Source: Lactimicrobium massiliense
Lineage (GTDB): Bacteria; Bacillota_I; Bacilli_A; Erysipelotrichales; Erysipelotrichaceae
Reading direction: 5' to 3'
Length of the DNA stretch: 64,000 nt
NCBI RefSeq assembly: GCF_900343155.1
Contig: NZ_OUNG01000002.1
Coordinates: 62,001-126,000 of the forward strand
Shown: in pieces, positions 1 to 7,476 of the stretch
How the letters are laid out: each line of letters begins with the position of its first letter
Numbering within the stretch: the first letter of the stretch is position 1
Translations under genes and position numbers: made by a program
Notes under the pieces: generated by a model
Database searches by the model: none
What the model saw: the letters and a program-made list of their open reading frames with translations, nothing else
Told to the model about the DNA's origin: nothing

Positions 1-102
1 TCTTACTTCTTCCTGATACGCCTGCTGATACGCTTGCCGATACGCCTGCCGATACCCAGTCTGATAGCCTTTTTCATAGACCCAGTCGCTGTAATCACAC
101 AT
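1..102 (-). CDS. Rpn C-terminal small protein, third copy, cut by window edge
   Basis: The frame opens with MCDYSDWVYEKG and runs off the left edge after 34 codons. It matches the segment of the complete Rpn gene that begins MCNYSDLIYENG, and is preceded by the same ribosome binding site (AAAGGAG, 9 nt before ATG). After about residue 15 it differs from the other copies and becomes a Tyr-Arg-Gln-Ala / Tyr-Gln-Gln-Ala repeat, like the variable repetitive linker common in Rpn tails. It is the most diverged of three head-to-tail copies. It could be a small antitoxin-like protein or just the 5' remainder of a decayed duplicate; the missing 3' end decides. Confidence 0.5.
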   Translation of the reverse strand, partial: MCDYSDWVYEKGYQTGYRQAYRQAYQQAYQEEVR

Positions 103-149
103 ATTTCTCAGCTCCTTTCTGAGTTCATTGGAGAGGGATGCTCCTGTTA

Positions 150-353
150 TCAGTTAAGCTGCTTCTTGCGGAGCTGACGGACTTCTGCAGGAGAGATACC
201 GGATATCTGGGCAATTGTTTCATCCGAAAAGCCACCCATTTGAAGCATATTCATTGCCGCCTGAAGACTATGCTCTCTTATGCCTTCACGCTTGCCTTCC
301 ATCTTACCTTTCCTGATACCGTTCTCATAAATCAGATCACTGTAGTTGCACAT
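150..353 (-). CDS. Free-standing Rpn C-terminal small protein (RpnS-like)
   Basis: This 67-residue frame is a near-exact copy of the last 67 residues of the Rpn nuclease gene upstream of it (3 differences: R/L, M/R and Q/K). It has its own ATG and an AAAGGAG ribosome binding site 9 nt upstream, carried along by the duplication. Residues about 10-25 are charged and repetitive (KGKMEGKREG); the rest is a predicted helical domain ending ISGISPAEVRQLRKK. In E. coli, Rpn genes make a short C-terminal protein from an internal start that neutralises the full nuclease. I infer the same role here, but as a separate gene. Intact frame plus intact RBS argue against a plain pseudogene. Confidence 0.65.
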   Translation of the reverse strand: MCNYSDLIYENGIRKGKMEGKREGIREHSLQAAMNMLQMGGFSDETIAQISGISPAEVRQLRKKQLN

Positions 354-400
354 ATCTCTCAGCTCCTTTCTGAATTCATTGGAGAAGGATGCTCCTGTTA

Positions 401-604
401 TCAGTTAAGCTTCTTCTTGCGGAGCTGACGAACTTCTGCAGGAGAAATACCAGATATCTGGGCAATTGTTTCATCCGAAAAGCCACCCATCTGGAGCATA
501 TTCCTTGCGGCCTGAAGACTATGCTCTCTTATGCCTTCAAGCTTGCCTTCCATCTTGCCTTTCCTGATACCGTTCTCATAAATCAGGTCACTGTAGTTGC
601 ACAT
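401..604 (-). CDS. Internal-start product inside the Rpn gene (RpnS-like, predicted)
   Basis: Inside the nuclease gene, codons FRKELRD read as GAAAGGAGCTGAGAGAT, placing a strong AAAGGAG exactly 9 nt before an in-frame ATG. Initiation there would give a 67-residue protein identical to the nuclease C-terminus. E. coli Rpn genes are known to encode such an intragenic antitoxin. The same RBS-ATG unit has been copied twice downstream as separate frames, suggesting it is functional. Not proven: the RBS codons could be conserved for protein reasons. Confidence 0.55.
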   Translation of the reverse strand: MCNYSDLIYENGIRKGKMEGKLEGIREHSLQAARNMLQMGGFSDETIAQISGISPAEVRQLRKKKLN

Positions 605-1339
605 ATCTCTCAGCTCCTTTCTGAATTCATTATGATCGATGATGCCGAATTGTGCCAGCCTTTTCATCTTCTCTTCTGCGCTGCAGGTTTCTTTGAAGAT
701 GATATGCAGCACATGGAGAAGATCATTGTCACCAGTATACGGTTCATTGCCGACCATGATTTCAATGATCGTGGATGGGAAGTTATCCGTTCTTTGCTGT
801 CCTGATCCCGCCATGATTCTGCGTTCTCTCTGGCATCTGATGATGGTATTGCTGTATTTCTTTGGCACATTCAGGTACAGCCAGATGCCAATCGCATGAT
901 GAATCTTTCCATACTCCTGTCTGGCCAGTGAAAAGATGCTTTCCGCCTGTGCAGAAATCTGTCTTGCCAGATAGAATTCTTCCCGGCAGGCAGGTGGATA
1001 TTTCAGATGGAAATTCTTCTGGATCTCGACATTGACAGTGATTGTTTTATTGGATTGTAGCTGCGTATCAAACAGCAGGTCAAAGACAATTCTGCCTTCC
1101 GACGGGATAAAGTTTTCCTGTTGTTTCACGCTGATTCGATTGGTATAGCCAGGGTCTACAGGCACCTTGGAGACCAACATATTTCTGATGGTTATTTCTA
1201 CCTGCTGGGGAAACAGATCTGGTACTGCATTTTTCAGCAGAACTCTGATGATCTGATCGTCTGCCATGATCTTCTTGGCATACAGATCCAACTGTTCTTT
1301 CTGATAGGCAAGGTTAATGGCATTGTTGATTGGCATCAT
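401..1339 (-). CDS. Rpn family recombination-promoting nuclease (PD-(D/E)XK)
   Basis: This 312-residue protein belongs to the Rpn/PDDEXK transposase-related family: DNA endonucleases linked to RecA-independent recombination and, in E. coli, to phage defence. The nuclease core is visible as an Asp in FDLLFD near residue 90 and the Glu-x-Gln of VEIQ near residue 105, the usual D...ExQ pattern. A C-terminal tail after residue 245 carries a short charged repeat. An AGGAG 8-10 nt before the double ATG supports the start. The gene is complete, transcribed away from the GntR gene, and followed by tandem copies of its own last 67 codons. Rpn genes are often mobile or accessory. The family is clear; the biological role here is inferred. 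Confidence 0.85.
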   Translation of the reverse strand: MMPINNAINLAYQKEQLDLYAKKIMADDQIIRVLLKNAVPDLFPQQVEITIRNMLVSKVPVDPGYTNRISVKQQENFIPSEGRIVFDLLFDTQLQSNKTITVNVEIQKNFHLKYPPACREEFYLARQISAQAESIFSLARQEYGKIHHAIGIWLYLNVPKKYSNTIIRCQRERRIMAGSGQQRTDNFPSTIIEIMVGNEPYTGDNDLLHVLHIIFKETCSAEEKMKRLAQFGIIDHNEFRKELRDMCNYSDLIYENGIRKGKMEGKLEGIREHSLQAARNMLQMGGFSDETIAQISGISPAEVRQLRKKKLN

Positions 1340-1606
1340 TGTTTTTCTCCTGCTTCTCTGTTCTGTAAAGAATATCTTTTACGGTCTGCTCATCCAGAAT
1401 CCGGGTGAGCCCAAAGCATTTTCTGCCAGCATCTTTGATGCCTGGATATTCTGCAGTCTGCCCAGTTGTCCTTTATCCTGCCGGTTTGCATACTGTTCTG
1501 ACATATCTGTTCCCTGCTTCCTTATAGCCAGAAAAGCCATGTTTTCCCTGTTGGAAAAGAAATTTGTTTCTTTTACTTGCATTTATCGTCACGGTGTACT
1601 AATCTA

Positions 1607-1620
1607 CTAGTGCACTAGTG
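1607..1620. promoter_or_regulatory. Perfect 14-bp palindrome, likely GntR autoregulatory operator
   Basis: ACTAGTGCACTAGT is a perfect palindrome ending one base before the GAGGAAG ribosome binding site of the GntR gene, with a related half (GTACTAA) just upstream. YtrA-type GntR repressors commonly bind dyads of this kind at their own promoter, so autorepression is inferred. The rest of 1340-1606 shows no convincing gene. Confidence 0.55.
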
Positions 1621-1630
1621 AGGAAGACAT

Positions 1631-1990
1631 ATGAAGTATGACACGAGTATGCCGATCTATCTGCAGGTTGTACATCAGATTGAGAAAGAGATTGCCTCTG
1701 GCAAGCGCAAGCCAGGTGAAAAGATGCCTTCAACGCGTGATCTTGCCATTGCATTTCAGATCAATCCGAATACTGCTTCGCGGGTATATCAGGTATTGGA
1801 GAGTGAACACATCTGTATGACCAGGCGCGGACTTGGCACATTTGTCAGCGAGGATGCGGACATGGTGAAAAACATCCGCAATCAGATGGCAAGAGAGTCT
1901 GTTGACAGTCTGATCAGCAGTTTGAAAGAGCTTGGCTACAGTGAAGAAGAAATGATCCAGATGATCAGGGAGAATTGGAAAGATGCTTGA
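1631..1990 (+). CDS. GntR family (YtrA-type) transcriptional repressor
   Basis: At 119 residues it is the compact YtrA form: a winged HTH (about residues 10-78, with PSTRDLA and NPNTASRVYQVLE) and a short C-terminal dimerisation helix, with no ligand domain. YtrA-type regulators control neighbouring ABC transporters and often respond to cell-envelope or antibiotic stress. The start is fixed by GAGGAAG 6 nt upstream. Its last 8 bases overlap the ATPase gene, so the two are translationally coupled. The palindrome at 1607-1620 is its likely operator. Confidence 0.9.
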   Translation: MKYDTSMPIYLQVVHQIEKEIASGKRKPGEKMPSTRDLAIAFQINPNTASRVYQVLESEHICMTRRGLGTFVSEDADMVKNIRNQMARESVDSLISSLKELGYSEEEMIQMIRENWKDA

Positions 1991-2669
1991 AACAAATCAT
2001 GTTACGAAGAAATTTCTGAATACGACGGCACTGGATGATGTGTCGTTTACGATTGCACCAGGAAAGATTTATGCCCTGCTTGGCCCCAATGGATCCGGCA
2101 AGACGACCTGGATGAAGATTGCGGCTGGTTTAAGCAAGCCGACATCCGGTGAAGTGCTGTATGAAGACGAACCGGTGGGTGTGAAAAGCCGGAAGTACAT
2201 TGCCTATATGAGCACGGAATCCTACTTCTATGACTGGATGAGCGTGCAGGATGTACGGTCCTGGTTTGCCGACTTCTTTGATGATTTTGATCCATCGCGC
2301 TTTGATAATCTTTTAGAGAAAATGCAGCTGCCTGCTGACAAAAAGCTGAAGAATCTGTCTTCTGGCATGCTGGCAAAGCTGAAAACAGCCGGCGTGCTGT
2401 CCCGCCATGCCAAAGTGTATCTGCTGGATGAGCCGCTCAACGGCATTGATCTGTTATCACGTGATGCCATCATGAACACGATTATTTCTGCTGCCCAGCC
2501 GGATACAGCCATTGTCATCTCCAGCCACCTGGTGGAAGAGCTGGAACAGTATGTGACAGATGCGATCTTTATTCACAACGGTCATCTGATCAAGACGGTT
2601 GATACGGAAGATGTCCGCAGTGAGGATCATGATTCTCTAGCTGATCTGTATCGTGAAATCATGAAGTAA
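1983..2669 (+). CDS. ABC transporter ATP-binding protein (YtrB/BcrA-like)
   Basis: A 228-residue ABC ATPase with Walker A GPNGSGKTT (about 34-42), a degenerate signature LSSGMLAKL in place of LSGGQ, Walker B VYLLDEP and the switch His of ISSHLVEE. The Ser for Gly in the signature is common in this subfamily. It overlaps the GntR gene and precedes a membrane partner, forming a GntR-ATPase-permease cassette. The likely role is export of, or defence against, an envelope-active compound; substrate unknown. Confidence 0.88.
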   Translation: MLETNHVTKKFLNTTALDDVSFTIAPGKIYALLGPNGSGKTTWMKIAAGLSKPTSGEVLYEDEPVGVKSRKYIAYMSTESYFYDWMSVQDVRSWFADFFDDFDPSRFDNLLEKMQLPADKKLKNLSSGMLAKLKTAGVLSRHAKVYLLDEPLNGIDLLSRDAIMNTIISAAQPDTAIVISSHLVEELEQYVTDAIFIHNGHLIKTVDTEDVRSEDHDSLADLYREIMK

Positions 2670-2683
2670 GAAGGAGAAAAAAC

Positions 2684-3409
2684 ATGGGAAAACTGTTGAA
2701 ATATGAATTCCGTAAAACGCGGAATCTGAAGCTGATCATTATTGTCATTGCCTGTTTGTTTGAGGCATTGTTTCTGGTTGGTCTGCTCCATGGCAATCCG
2801 GTGAAATATGACATGAGCAGATCCTTGATCTTTGGCTCTATGGGGCTTGTCTTTACGACTGCCCTTGGCCTGATGATCATTGCCATCTACTCCACAATGA
2901 TTCTGTACAAGGATCTCAATACCAAGCAGAGCTATATGCTGTTTCTGACACCTCACTCCTCCTGGGAGATCCTGGGTGCCAAAGTGATTGAAAACACGGT
3001 ATCTTTCTTTGTCATGATTGCCTTCTTTGCCTTGCTGGCCATCATTGACCTCAAAGCAGCCGGCACCATCAGCCCGGATATCACGATCCGTGCCTTCCTG
3101 TCTGCGTTTGATCTGGACAGTTTACGCGTGCTTGATATTGTCAGATTCTGCGTTATCAGCCTGCTGGAACTGCTCTCCTTCACCCTTGCTGCATTCTCTG
3201 CCGTCATTATTCAGGCCACGCTGTTCAATGGCAAAAAGTACGGCGGCTGGCTGGCCTTCCTGCTGTTCATTGTCCTTGCCTGCCTGAATGCATGGATGAC
3301 CAGCAGAGTTGATACAAGCTATGCGGCCACTACCCTGTTATCTCTTGTCTGGGTGCTTGGTCTGTATGGTCTTGACGGATGGCTGATGCAGGACAAACTA
3401 TCGGTATAA
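2684..3409 (+). CDS. ABC transporter permease, multi-pass membrane protein
   Basis: 241 residues with about six predicted membrane spans (for example LIIIVIACLFEALFLVGLL near 20-40, then repeated hydrophobic stretches to the C-terminus), typical of ABC-2-like permeases paired with YtrB/BcrA ATPases. RBS AAGGAG lies 8 nt before the ATG and 14 nt after the ATPase stop. It has no recognisable substrate motif and is assigned mainly by topology and context. Confidence 0.8.
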   Translation: MGKLLKYEFRKTRNLKLIIIVIACLFEALFLVGLLHGNPVKYDMSRSLIFGSMGLVFTTALGLMIIAIYSTMILYKDLNTKQSYMLFLTPHSSWEILGAKVIENTVSFFVMIAFFALLAIIDLKAAGTISPDITIRAFLSAFDLDSLRVLDIVRFCVISLLELLSFTLAAFSAVIIQATLFNGKKYGGWLAFLLFIVLACLNAWMTSRVDTSYAATTLLSLVWVLGLYGLDGWLMQDKLSV

Positions 3410-3413
3410 GCCT

Positions 3414-3695
3414 ATGATCTTTCTGAATATCAAAAAGCACAGTGTCTCTGCCAATGGCAGAAACAGCCATCTGACTCCCAAGGAGTTTCAGATTCTGCAC
3501 TTCCTGATGGCTCATCCTGACCGCACGTTCTCTCCCGAAGAGATTTACCGTCATGCCTGGCAGGAAGAGCCGTTTGAAGTCAGGCCGATCATCTCTGTGC
3601 ACATCCGCCACATTCGTGAAAAGATTGAAGTGAATCCATCTCATCCAGTCCATGTCAATTATGATATGGGCATGGGTTATCGATTTACAGCCTGA
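3414..3695 (+). CDS. Stand-alone OmpR/PhoB-type winged-helix protein
   Basis: 93 residues that consist only of the Trans_reg_C DNA-binding domain of two-component regulators: SHLTPKEFQILHFL (helix 1), FSPEEIYRHAW, a recognition helix in VSVHIRHIREKI (as ISVHIRHIREKI) and the wing YDMGMGYRF. There is no receiver domain and no upstream fragment encoding one. It starts 4 nt after the permease stop without a clear Shine-Dalgarno, so coupling is probable. It could be an unphosphorylated regulator of the cassette or the remnant of a longer response regulator. A rho-independent terminator follows directly. Confidence 0.75.
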   Translation: MIFLNIKKHSVSANGRNSHLTPKEFQILHFLMAHPDRTFSPEEIYRHAWQEEPFEVRPIISVHIRHIREKIEVNPSHPVHVNYDMGMGYRFTA

Positions 3696-3721
3696 GGAAG
3701 TCTTTGCGGCTTCCTTTTTTG
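3695..3721 (+). terminator. Terminator of the GntR/ABC operon
   Basis: AGGAAG pairs with CTTCCT across a short loop and is followed by six T. It begins at the stop codon of the winged-helix gene. Confidence 0.75.
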
Positions 3722-3725
3722 TATG

Positions 3726-3750
3726 AAAAAGCCAGTGTTTCCACTGGCTG
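3726..3750 (-). terminator. Terminator of prs
   Basis: Read on the minus strand, CAGCCAGTG / CACTGGCT form a strong stem around GAAA, followed by five T. It lies 24 bp downstream of the prs stop and faces the previous terminator. Confidence 0.85.
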
Positions 3751-3773
3751 TATGTGTAACTTTTGTTATGTCC

Positions 3774-4736
3774 TCAGTCCTTGAACAGATCGTAGACATC
3801 AGATACCGGTGTATGGTTCTGAATGGAATCAATCGTCCTGGCGATCATGTCTGCGACGGACAGAACGTGGATCTTGGTCGTTCTTGCCTTCTGTTCCTCA
3901 CTCATCGGAATGGTATCGGTGATGACCATTTCCTTGATCGGAGAATTCTCGATCTTTTCAATCGCATCTCTGGAGAAGACACCATGTGTGATGCCGGTAT
4001 AGATTTCAGAAGCACCATGGTCCTTCAGGATCTGGCATCCTGCAACAAGAGATCCGGCTGTATCGCAGATATCATCGACAACGATGCAGATCTTGCCATT
4101 CACATCACCAATGACATTCTGTGCTTCGACCATGTTCGGCTTCGGACGGCGCTTATCAATGATCGCAATCGGTGCATCCAGAATATCGGCCAGTCTTCTT
4201 GCTCTGGTGACGCCGCCGTGGTCAGGTGATACAACGACCAGCTTGTCAGACGGCAGGTTCTTCTCCTTGAAATACTGACCAAGCATCGGTACAGCGGTCA
4301 GATCATCAATCGGAATATCGAAGAAGCCCTGAATCTGGGTTGCGTGCAGGTCAAATACGACAACACGGTCAGCACCAGCTACCTGCAGAAGATCTGCAAC
4401 AAGCTTTGCTGTGATCGGCTGGCGGGGCTTTGCCTTGCGGTCCTGGCGGGCATAGCCATAATACGGCATGATGACATTGATCTCACCGGCAGAAGCACGC
4501 TTGCAGGCATCAATGCATACAAGCACCTCCATCAGTCTCTCCGTTACCGGATTGCATGTACTCTGGACAATGAAGACAGATCTTCCACGGACAGATTCCT
4601 GCGGTTCTACAAGAATCTCACCATCAGCGAAATGTTCCACCTTGATTTTGCCAAGCGGCAGGCCAAGATCCCGGCATACATGCGCAGCGAGATCAGTGCT
4701 GGAAGTAAGTGCGAAAATGACAGTTTCCTTTACCAT
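3774..4736 (-). CDS. prs: Ribose-phosphate pyrophosphokinase
   Basis: 320 residues, normal length. It makes PRPP from ribose 5-phosphate and ATP for nucleotide, His and Trp synthesis. Visible motifs: FADGEILVEPQESVRG near the N-terminus, the flexible-loop segment YARQDRKAKPRQPI, and the PRPP loop VVDDICDTAGS. The start is supported by AAGGGAA a few bases before ATG. It lies downstream of glmU in the same direction, as in many Firmicutes (glmU-prs). Confidence 0.97.
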   Translation of the reverse strand: MVKETVIFALTSSTDLAAHVCRDLGLPLGKIKVEHFADGEILVEPQESVRGRSVFIVQSTCNPVTERLMEVLVCIDACKRASAGEINVIMPYYGYARQDRKAKPRQPITAKLVADLLQVAGADRVVVFDLHATQIQGFFDIPIDDLTAVPMLGQYFKEKNLPSDKLVVVSPDHGGVTRARRLADILDAPIAIIDKRRPKPNMVEAQNVIGDVNGKICIVVDDICDTAGSLVAGCQILKDHGASEIYTGITHGVFSRDAIEKIENSPIKEMVITDTIPMSEEQKARTTKIHVLSVADMIARTIDSIQNHTPVSDVYDLFKD

Positions 4737-4816
4737 ACTGGTTCCCTTCTATATCCTCACAAACAGGTTATATTATAAGCGCGAAACCGCTTTATGAACA
4801 GGTTAGAATCCCAATC

Positions 4817-5722
4817 TTACAGGCCAATCTTTCCGTTTGTCAGCACCGTACCCGGTGCTACGACAGTTCCATCCGCAATCTTCGTATCACCAAACAGGCA
4901 CGTATTGGGATAGATGACGACATCATGGCCGATTGACACATGCGGACCGATGTAGGTGTTCTTTGGATCGACAATTGTCACGCCGGCCTGCATATGGGCC
5001 AGGTTGATGCGCTGCTGCAGATAGTAACTGGATGCGGCCAGGGCCGGATTGTCATTGATGCCGGATACTTCCTGCCAGTCATCACAGGCAACGGCTGTTA
5101 CTTTCTTTCCCATCTTCTGCAGAATCTCCACAAGATCGGTCAGATAGTACTCATGCTGGGCATTGTTGTTGTCCAGATGAGACAGTCCTGCAAACAAAGA
5201 CTGTGTATCAAAGGCATAGATGCCGGTGTTGACCTCCCTGACCTTTTTTTCCTCTTCATCCGCATCCTTGAACTCCACAATCTTCTTCACACTGCCATCT
5301 GCGTTCCGGATCACTCTGCCATAGGCACCATTGTCATCCGGAACAGCCGTCAATACGGCCATCTGGGCATCTTTGAGCGCTTCATACATGTGGGCATACG
5401 TTTCCGGCCGTACACACGGACAGTCACCGGATGCCACCAATGTGATACCCTCTTCCTTTTCAAGCTGATGAGCCTGCATGACCGCATGGCCGGTGCCAAG
5501 CTGCGGTTCCTGCACGGCAAATTCACATCTGCCTGCCATGGCTTTTTCGACTTCTTCATGGTGATAGCCGACAATGGTCACAATCCGCTGTGCCCCGGCA
5601 GCCTGCAGGCTGTCAATAACCAGTCCCAGCATCGGTTCATGCAGGATTTCATGCAGAACCTTGGGCTTGTCTGACTTCATGCGGGTGCCTTTGCCCCCGG
5701 CCATGATAATTGCATTCTTCAT
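4817..5722 (-). CDS. glmU: UDP-GlcNAc pyrophosphorylase, GlmU lacking acetyltransferase domain
   Basis: The N-terminal uridylyltransferase domain is complete: MAGGKGTRMKSDKPKVLH, GTGHAVMQA and the DCPC metal region, through VNTGIYAFD. Only a few left-handed beta-helix coils follow (YIGPHVSIGHDVVIYPNT...), and the protein stops at about 301 residues instead of about 455. The missing part would hold the acetyl-CoA site. No frameshifted remainder is seen in the 80 bp before prs. GGAGG favours the second ATG. It should make UDP-GlcNAc from GlcNAc-1-P; glucosamine-1-P acetylation must be done elsewhere. Orthology is firm; loss of one activity is inferred. Confidence 0.9.
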   Translation of the reverse strand: MKNAIIMAGGKGTRMKSDKPKVLHEILHEPMLGLVIDSLQAAGAQRIVTIVGYHHEEVEKAMAGRCEFAVQEPQLGTGHAVMQAHQLEKEEGITLVASGDCPCVRPETYAHMYEALKDAQMAVLTAVPDDNGAYGRVIRNADGSVKKIVEFKDADEEEKKVREVNTGIYAFDTQSLFAGLSHLDNNNAQHEYYLTDLVEILQKMGKKVTAVACDDWQEVSGINDNPALAASSYYLQQRINLAHMQAGVTIVDPKNTYIGPHVSIGHDVVIYPNTCLFGDTKIADGTVVAPGTVLTNGKIGL

Positions 5723-5817
5723 ATTCATCCTCCGCTAGTTGCAAGTCTATTATACCGCTGGCAATTGCCATCCCAACCGGTGGCGGATGATGTATCATGA
5801 AAGCGGAGGACTTTTTT

Positions 5818-6633
5818 ATGGACTATGAATCCGTCACGGCCATGCCCCATGCCCTGGGGCTTGCCCATGTCGACAATGACCGCCAGCTGGGCGGCTATGT
5901 AAACAAAGTGGGCAGAAAGATCCGCATGGACCGTCTTCTGCGCACCGCCAATCTGCATAATCTGCAGGATGATGACATTGCCTTACTGACTGACAAATAT
6001 CATGTCAAAACGATCATTGACTTCCGCACCCGCCTGGAAGCTGCTGCCAAGCCGGATGTTTCCATTCCCGGCACAGACTATGTCTGGATTTCGGTCAATC
6101 CAGAGGTGTCTGAAGATAAAAATCCGGTTGTGCATGCCAATGATGATGAACTGTCCATGGTCATGGAGATGGTCAAGATGCCGTTTGATCTGTATGGCTT
6201 CTATATTGAGATCATCAAGACGTTCCGTGCCCAGCAGGGATACCGCAAGTTCTTTGACTATCTGCTGTCCAATCCGGATGGCTGTTCTGTGCTGTGGCAC
6301 TGCAATGCCGGCAAGGACCGTACTGGCATTGCGGCTGTCTTCCTGATGTCTGTACTGGACTTTGACAGAGAAACCATGATGGAAGACTATCTGCTTACCA
6401 ATGAGTTCCGGGCAGACCGGATTGAGTCGATGCTGGAAAAGGCACGTGAGCTCACTGATGATGAGCGCATCATGACCGGCATCCGGTGCATGTTTGGCGT
6501 CATGCCGGAGACCATGGAACAGATGATGGACTGGTGTGACCGTGAATATGGTTCTGTAAAGGAATTTGTGCAGAAAAAAATCAATCTCAGCGATGATGAG
6601 ATTGATCGGCTGAAAGCCATGTATCTGGAATGA
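5818..6633 (+). CDS. Tyrosine-protein phosphatase (Y_phosphatase3 family)
   Basis: A 271-residue protein with the P-loop HCNAGKDRTG (Cys nucleophile, Arg phosphate binder), of the eukaryote-like DSP/PTP group (IphP/LipA-like, often acting on phospho-Tyr or phosphoinositides). The N-terminus LGGYVNKVGRKIRMDRLLRTANL and the DFRT segment are typical. An upstream in-frame ATG at 5797 exists, but GCGGAGGA at 5803-5810 sits 7 nt before the ATG chosen. Divergent from glmU, convergent with ispE. No signal peptide, so cytoplasmic. Confidence 0.88.
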   Translation: MDYESVTAMPHALGLAHVDNDRQLGGYVNKVGRKIRMDRLLRTANLHNLQDDDIALLTDKYHVKTIIDFRTRLEAAAKPDVSIPGTDYVWISVNPEVSEDKNPVVHANDDELSMVMEMVKMPFDLYGFYIEIIKTFRAQQGYRKFFDYLLSNPDGCSVLWHCNAGKDRTGIAAVFLMSVLDFDRETMMEDYLLTNEFRADRIESMLEKARELTDDERIMTGIRCMFGVMPETMEQMMDWCDREYGSVKEFVQKKINLSDDEIDRLKAMYLE

Positions 6634-7476
6634 TCAGCGGGTAAGAATCCGCGTTCTTCTGACAAAATATTTGCGCTCATACAGCAGCTGGCTGGCTTTT
6701 TCCAGAAGATCATGATCTCTGGTGATGCCAAAGACTGTGCTGCCTGAGCCTGACATCAATACGCCATCGAAGCCCAGCGCATGCAGGGCTTCTTTTACGC
6801 TGCGAATCTCGGGCACAAGCTGTACAGCCGCATCCTCCAGGGAATTGCCAAGCGATGAAATCACACCCTGATAATCATTTTCAATCAATGCCCTGCACAT
6901 GGCCATGCAGTCAGGATGGATGGGATCTGTCTTGTCACTGAGAGCAAAGGCCTCCTTGGTGGAGACACCGCGCTTGGGCTTGACCAGCAGGATTTCAAAG
7001 TCAGGATGGCATACAAATGGCTGCAGGATCTCGCCGATGCCCCGAACAAAGGCCGGCTGATTCAACAGGCAGAACGGTACATCGGCACCGACCTCCTTGC
7101 CCACTTCAATCATGTCATCTCTGCTCATCTGCAGGTTTAACATGCGGTTCATCATGCGGATGGCGGCCGCCGCATCGGCACTGCCCCCGGCCAGACCTGC
7201 CCGGGTTGGAATATGCTTGTTCAGTGTGCAGGCAAAGTTTTCCGTAAAGCCATAGCGGTCACGCATGACCCGGATTGCCTTAATCACCGTATTTTTCTCA
7301 TTGACCGGCAGAAAGCTGCGGTTGTTGGACAGGGTTGTTTCCGGGGCAATATCCATTTCCAGCACATCATAGAAGTCAATCGGCACCATGATCATCTCCA
7401 GATCATGATAGCCGTCTGCTCTTGTGTCTTTGATATTCAGGCACAGATTGATTTTGGCATAAGCACGTTCTCTCAT
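6634..7476 (-). CDS. ispE: 4-diphosphocytidyl-2-C-methyl-D-erythritol kinase
   Basis: GHMP kinase of the MEP isoprenoid pathway, 280 residues. Visible: the N-terminal AKINLCLNI, the ATP loop PTRAGLAGGSADAAA and the C-terminal MSGSGSTVFGI. Last gene of the operon mnmE-tatD-rnmV-rsmA-ispE; its ATG overlaps the rsmA stop by 4 nt. The rsmA-ispE pairing is common in Firmicutes. Confidence 0.96.
   Translation of the reverse strand: MRERAYAKINLCLNIKDTRADGYHDLEMIMVPIDFYDVLEMDIAPETTLSNNRSFLPVNEKNTVIKAIRVMRDRYGFTENFACTLNKHIPTRAGLAGGSADAAAAIRMMNRMLNLQMSRDDMIEVGKEVGADVPFCLLNQPAFVRGIGEILQPFVCHPDFEILLVKPKRGVSTKEAFALSDKTDPIHPDCMAMCRALIENDYQGVISSLGNSLEDAAVQLVPEIRSVKEALHALGFDGVLMSGSGSTVFGITRDHDLLEKASQLLYERKYFVRRTRILTR

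Larger units (their letters stand above)
111..612. repeat. Tandem direct repeat, 251-bp unit, two copies
   Basis: The block at 111-361 recurs at 362-612 with the same spacing everywhere tested (for example the gctcctttct element at 111, 362 and 613). Each unit holds the RBS and start of one small Rpn-tail frame and the coding part of the next. A third, diverged tail lies to the left (about 60-110). The duplication joint is visible after each stop codon, where a short spacer is followed by sequence that in the parent gene encodes the codons before the internal Met. Confidence 0.85.

Noticed and set aside
1-620. CRISPR array
   Set aside because: The repeats are 251 bp and coding; no short direct repeats with unique spacers occur anywhere in the window.
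1379-1582. 67-codon minus-strand frame upstream of the Rpn gene
   Set aside because: No RBS, no family resemblance, and it sits in the intergenic region with the GntR operator.
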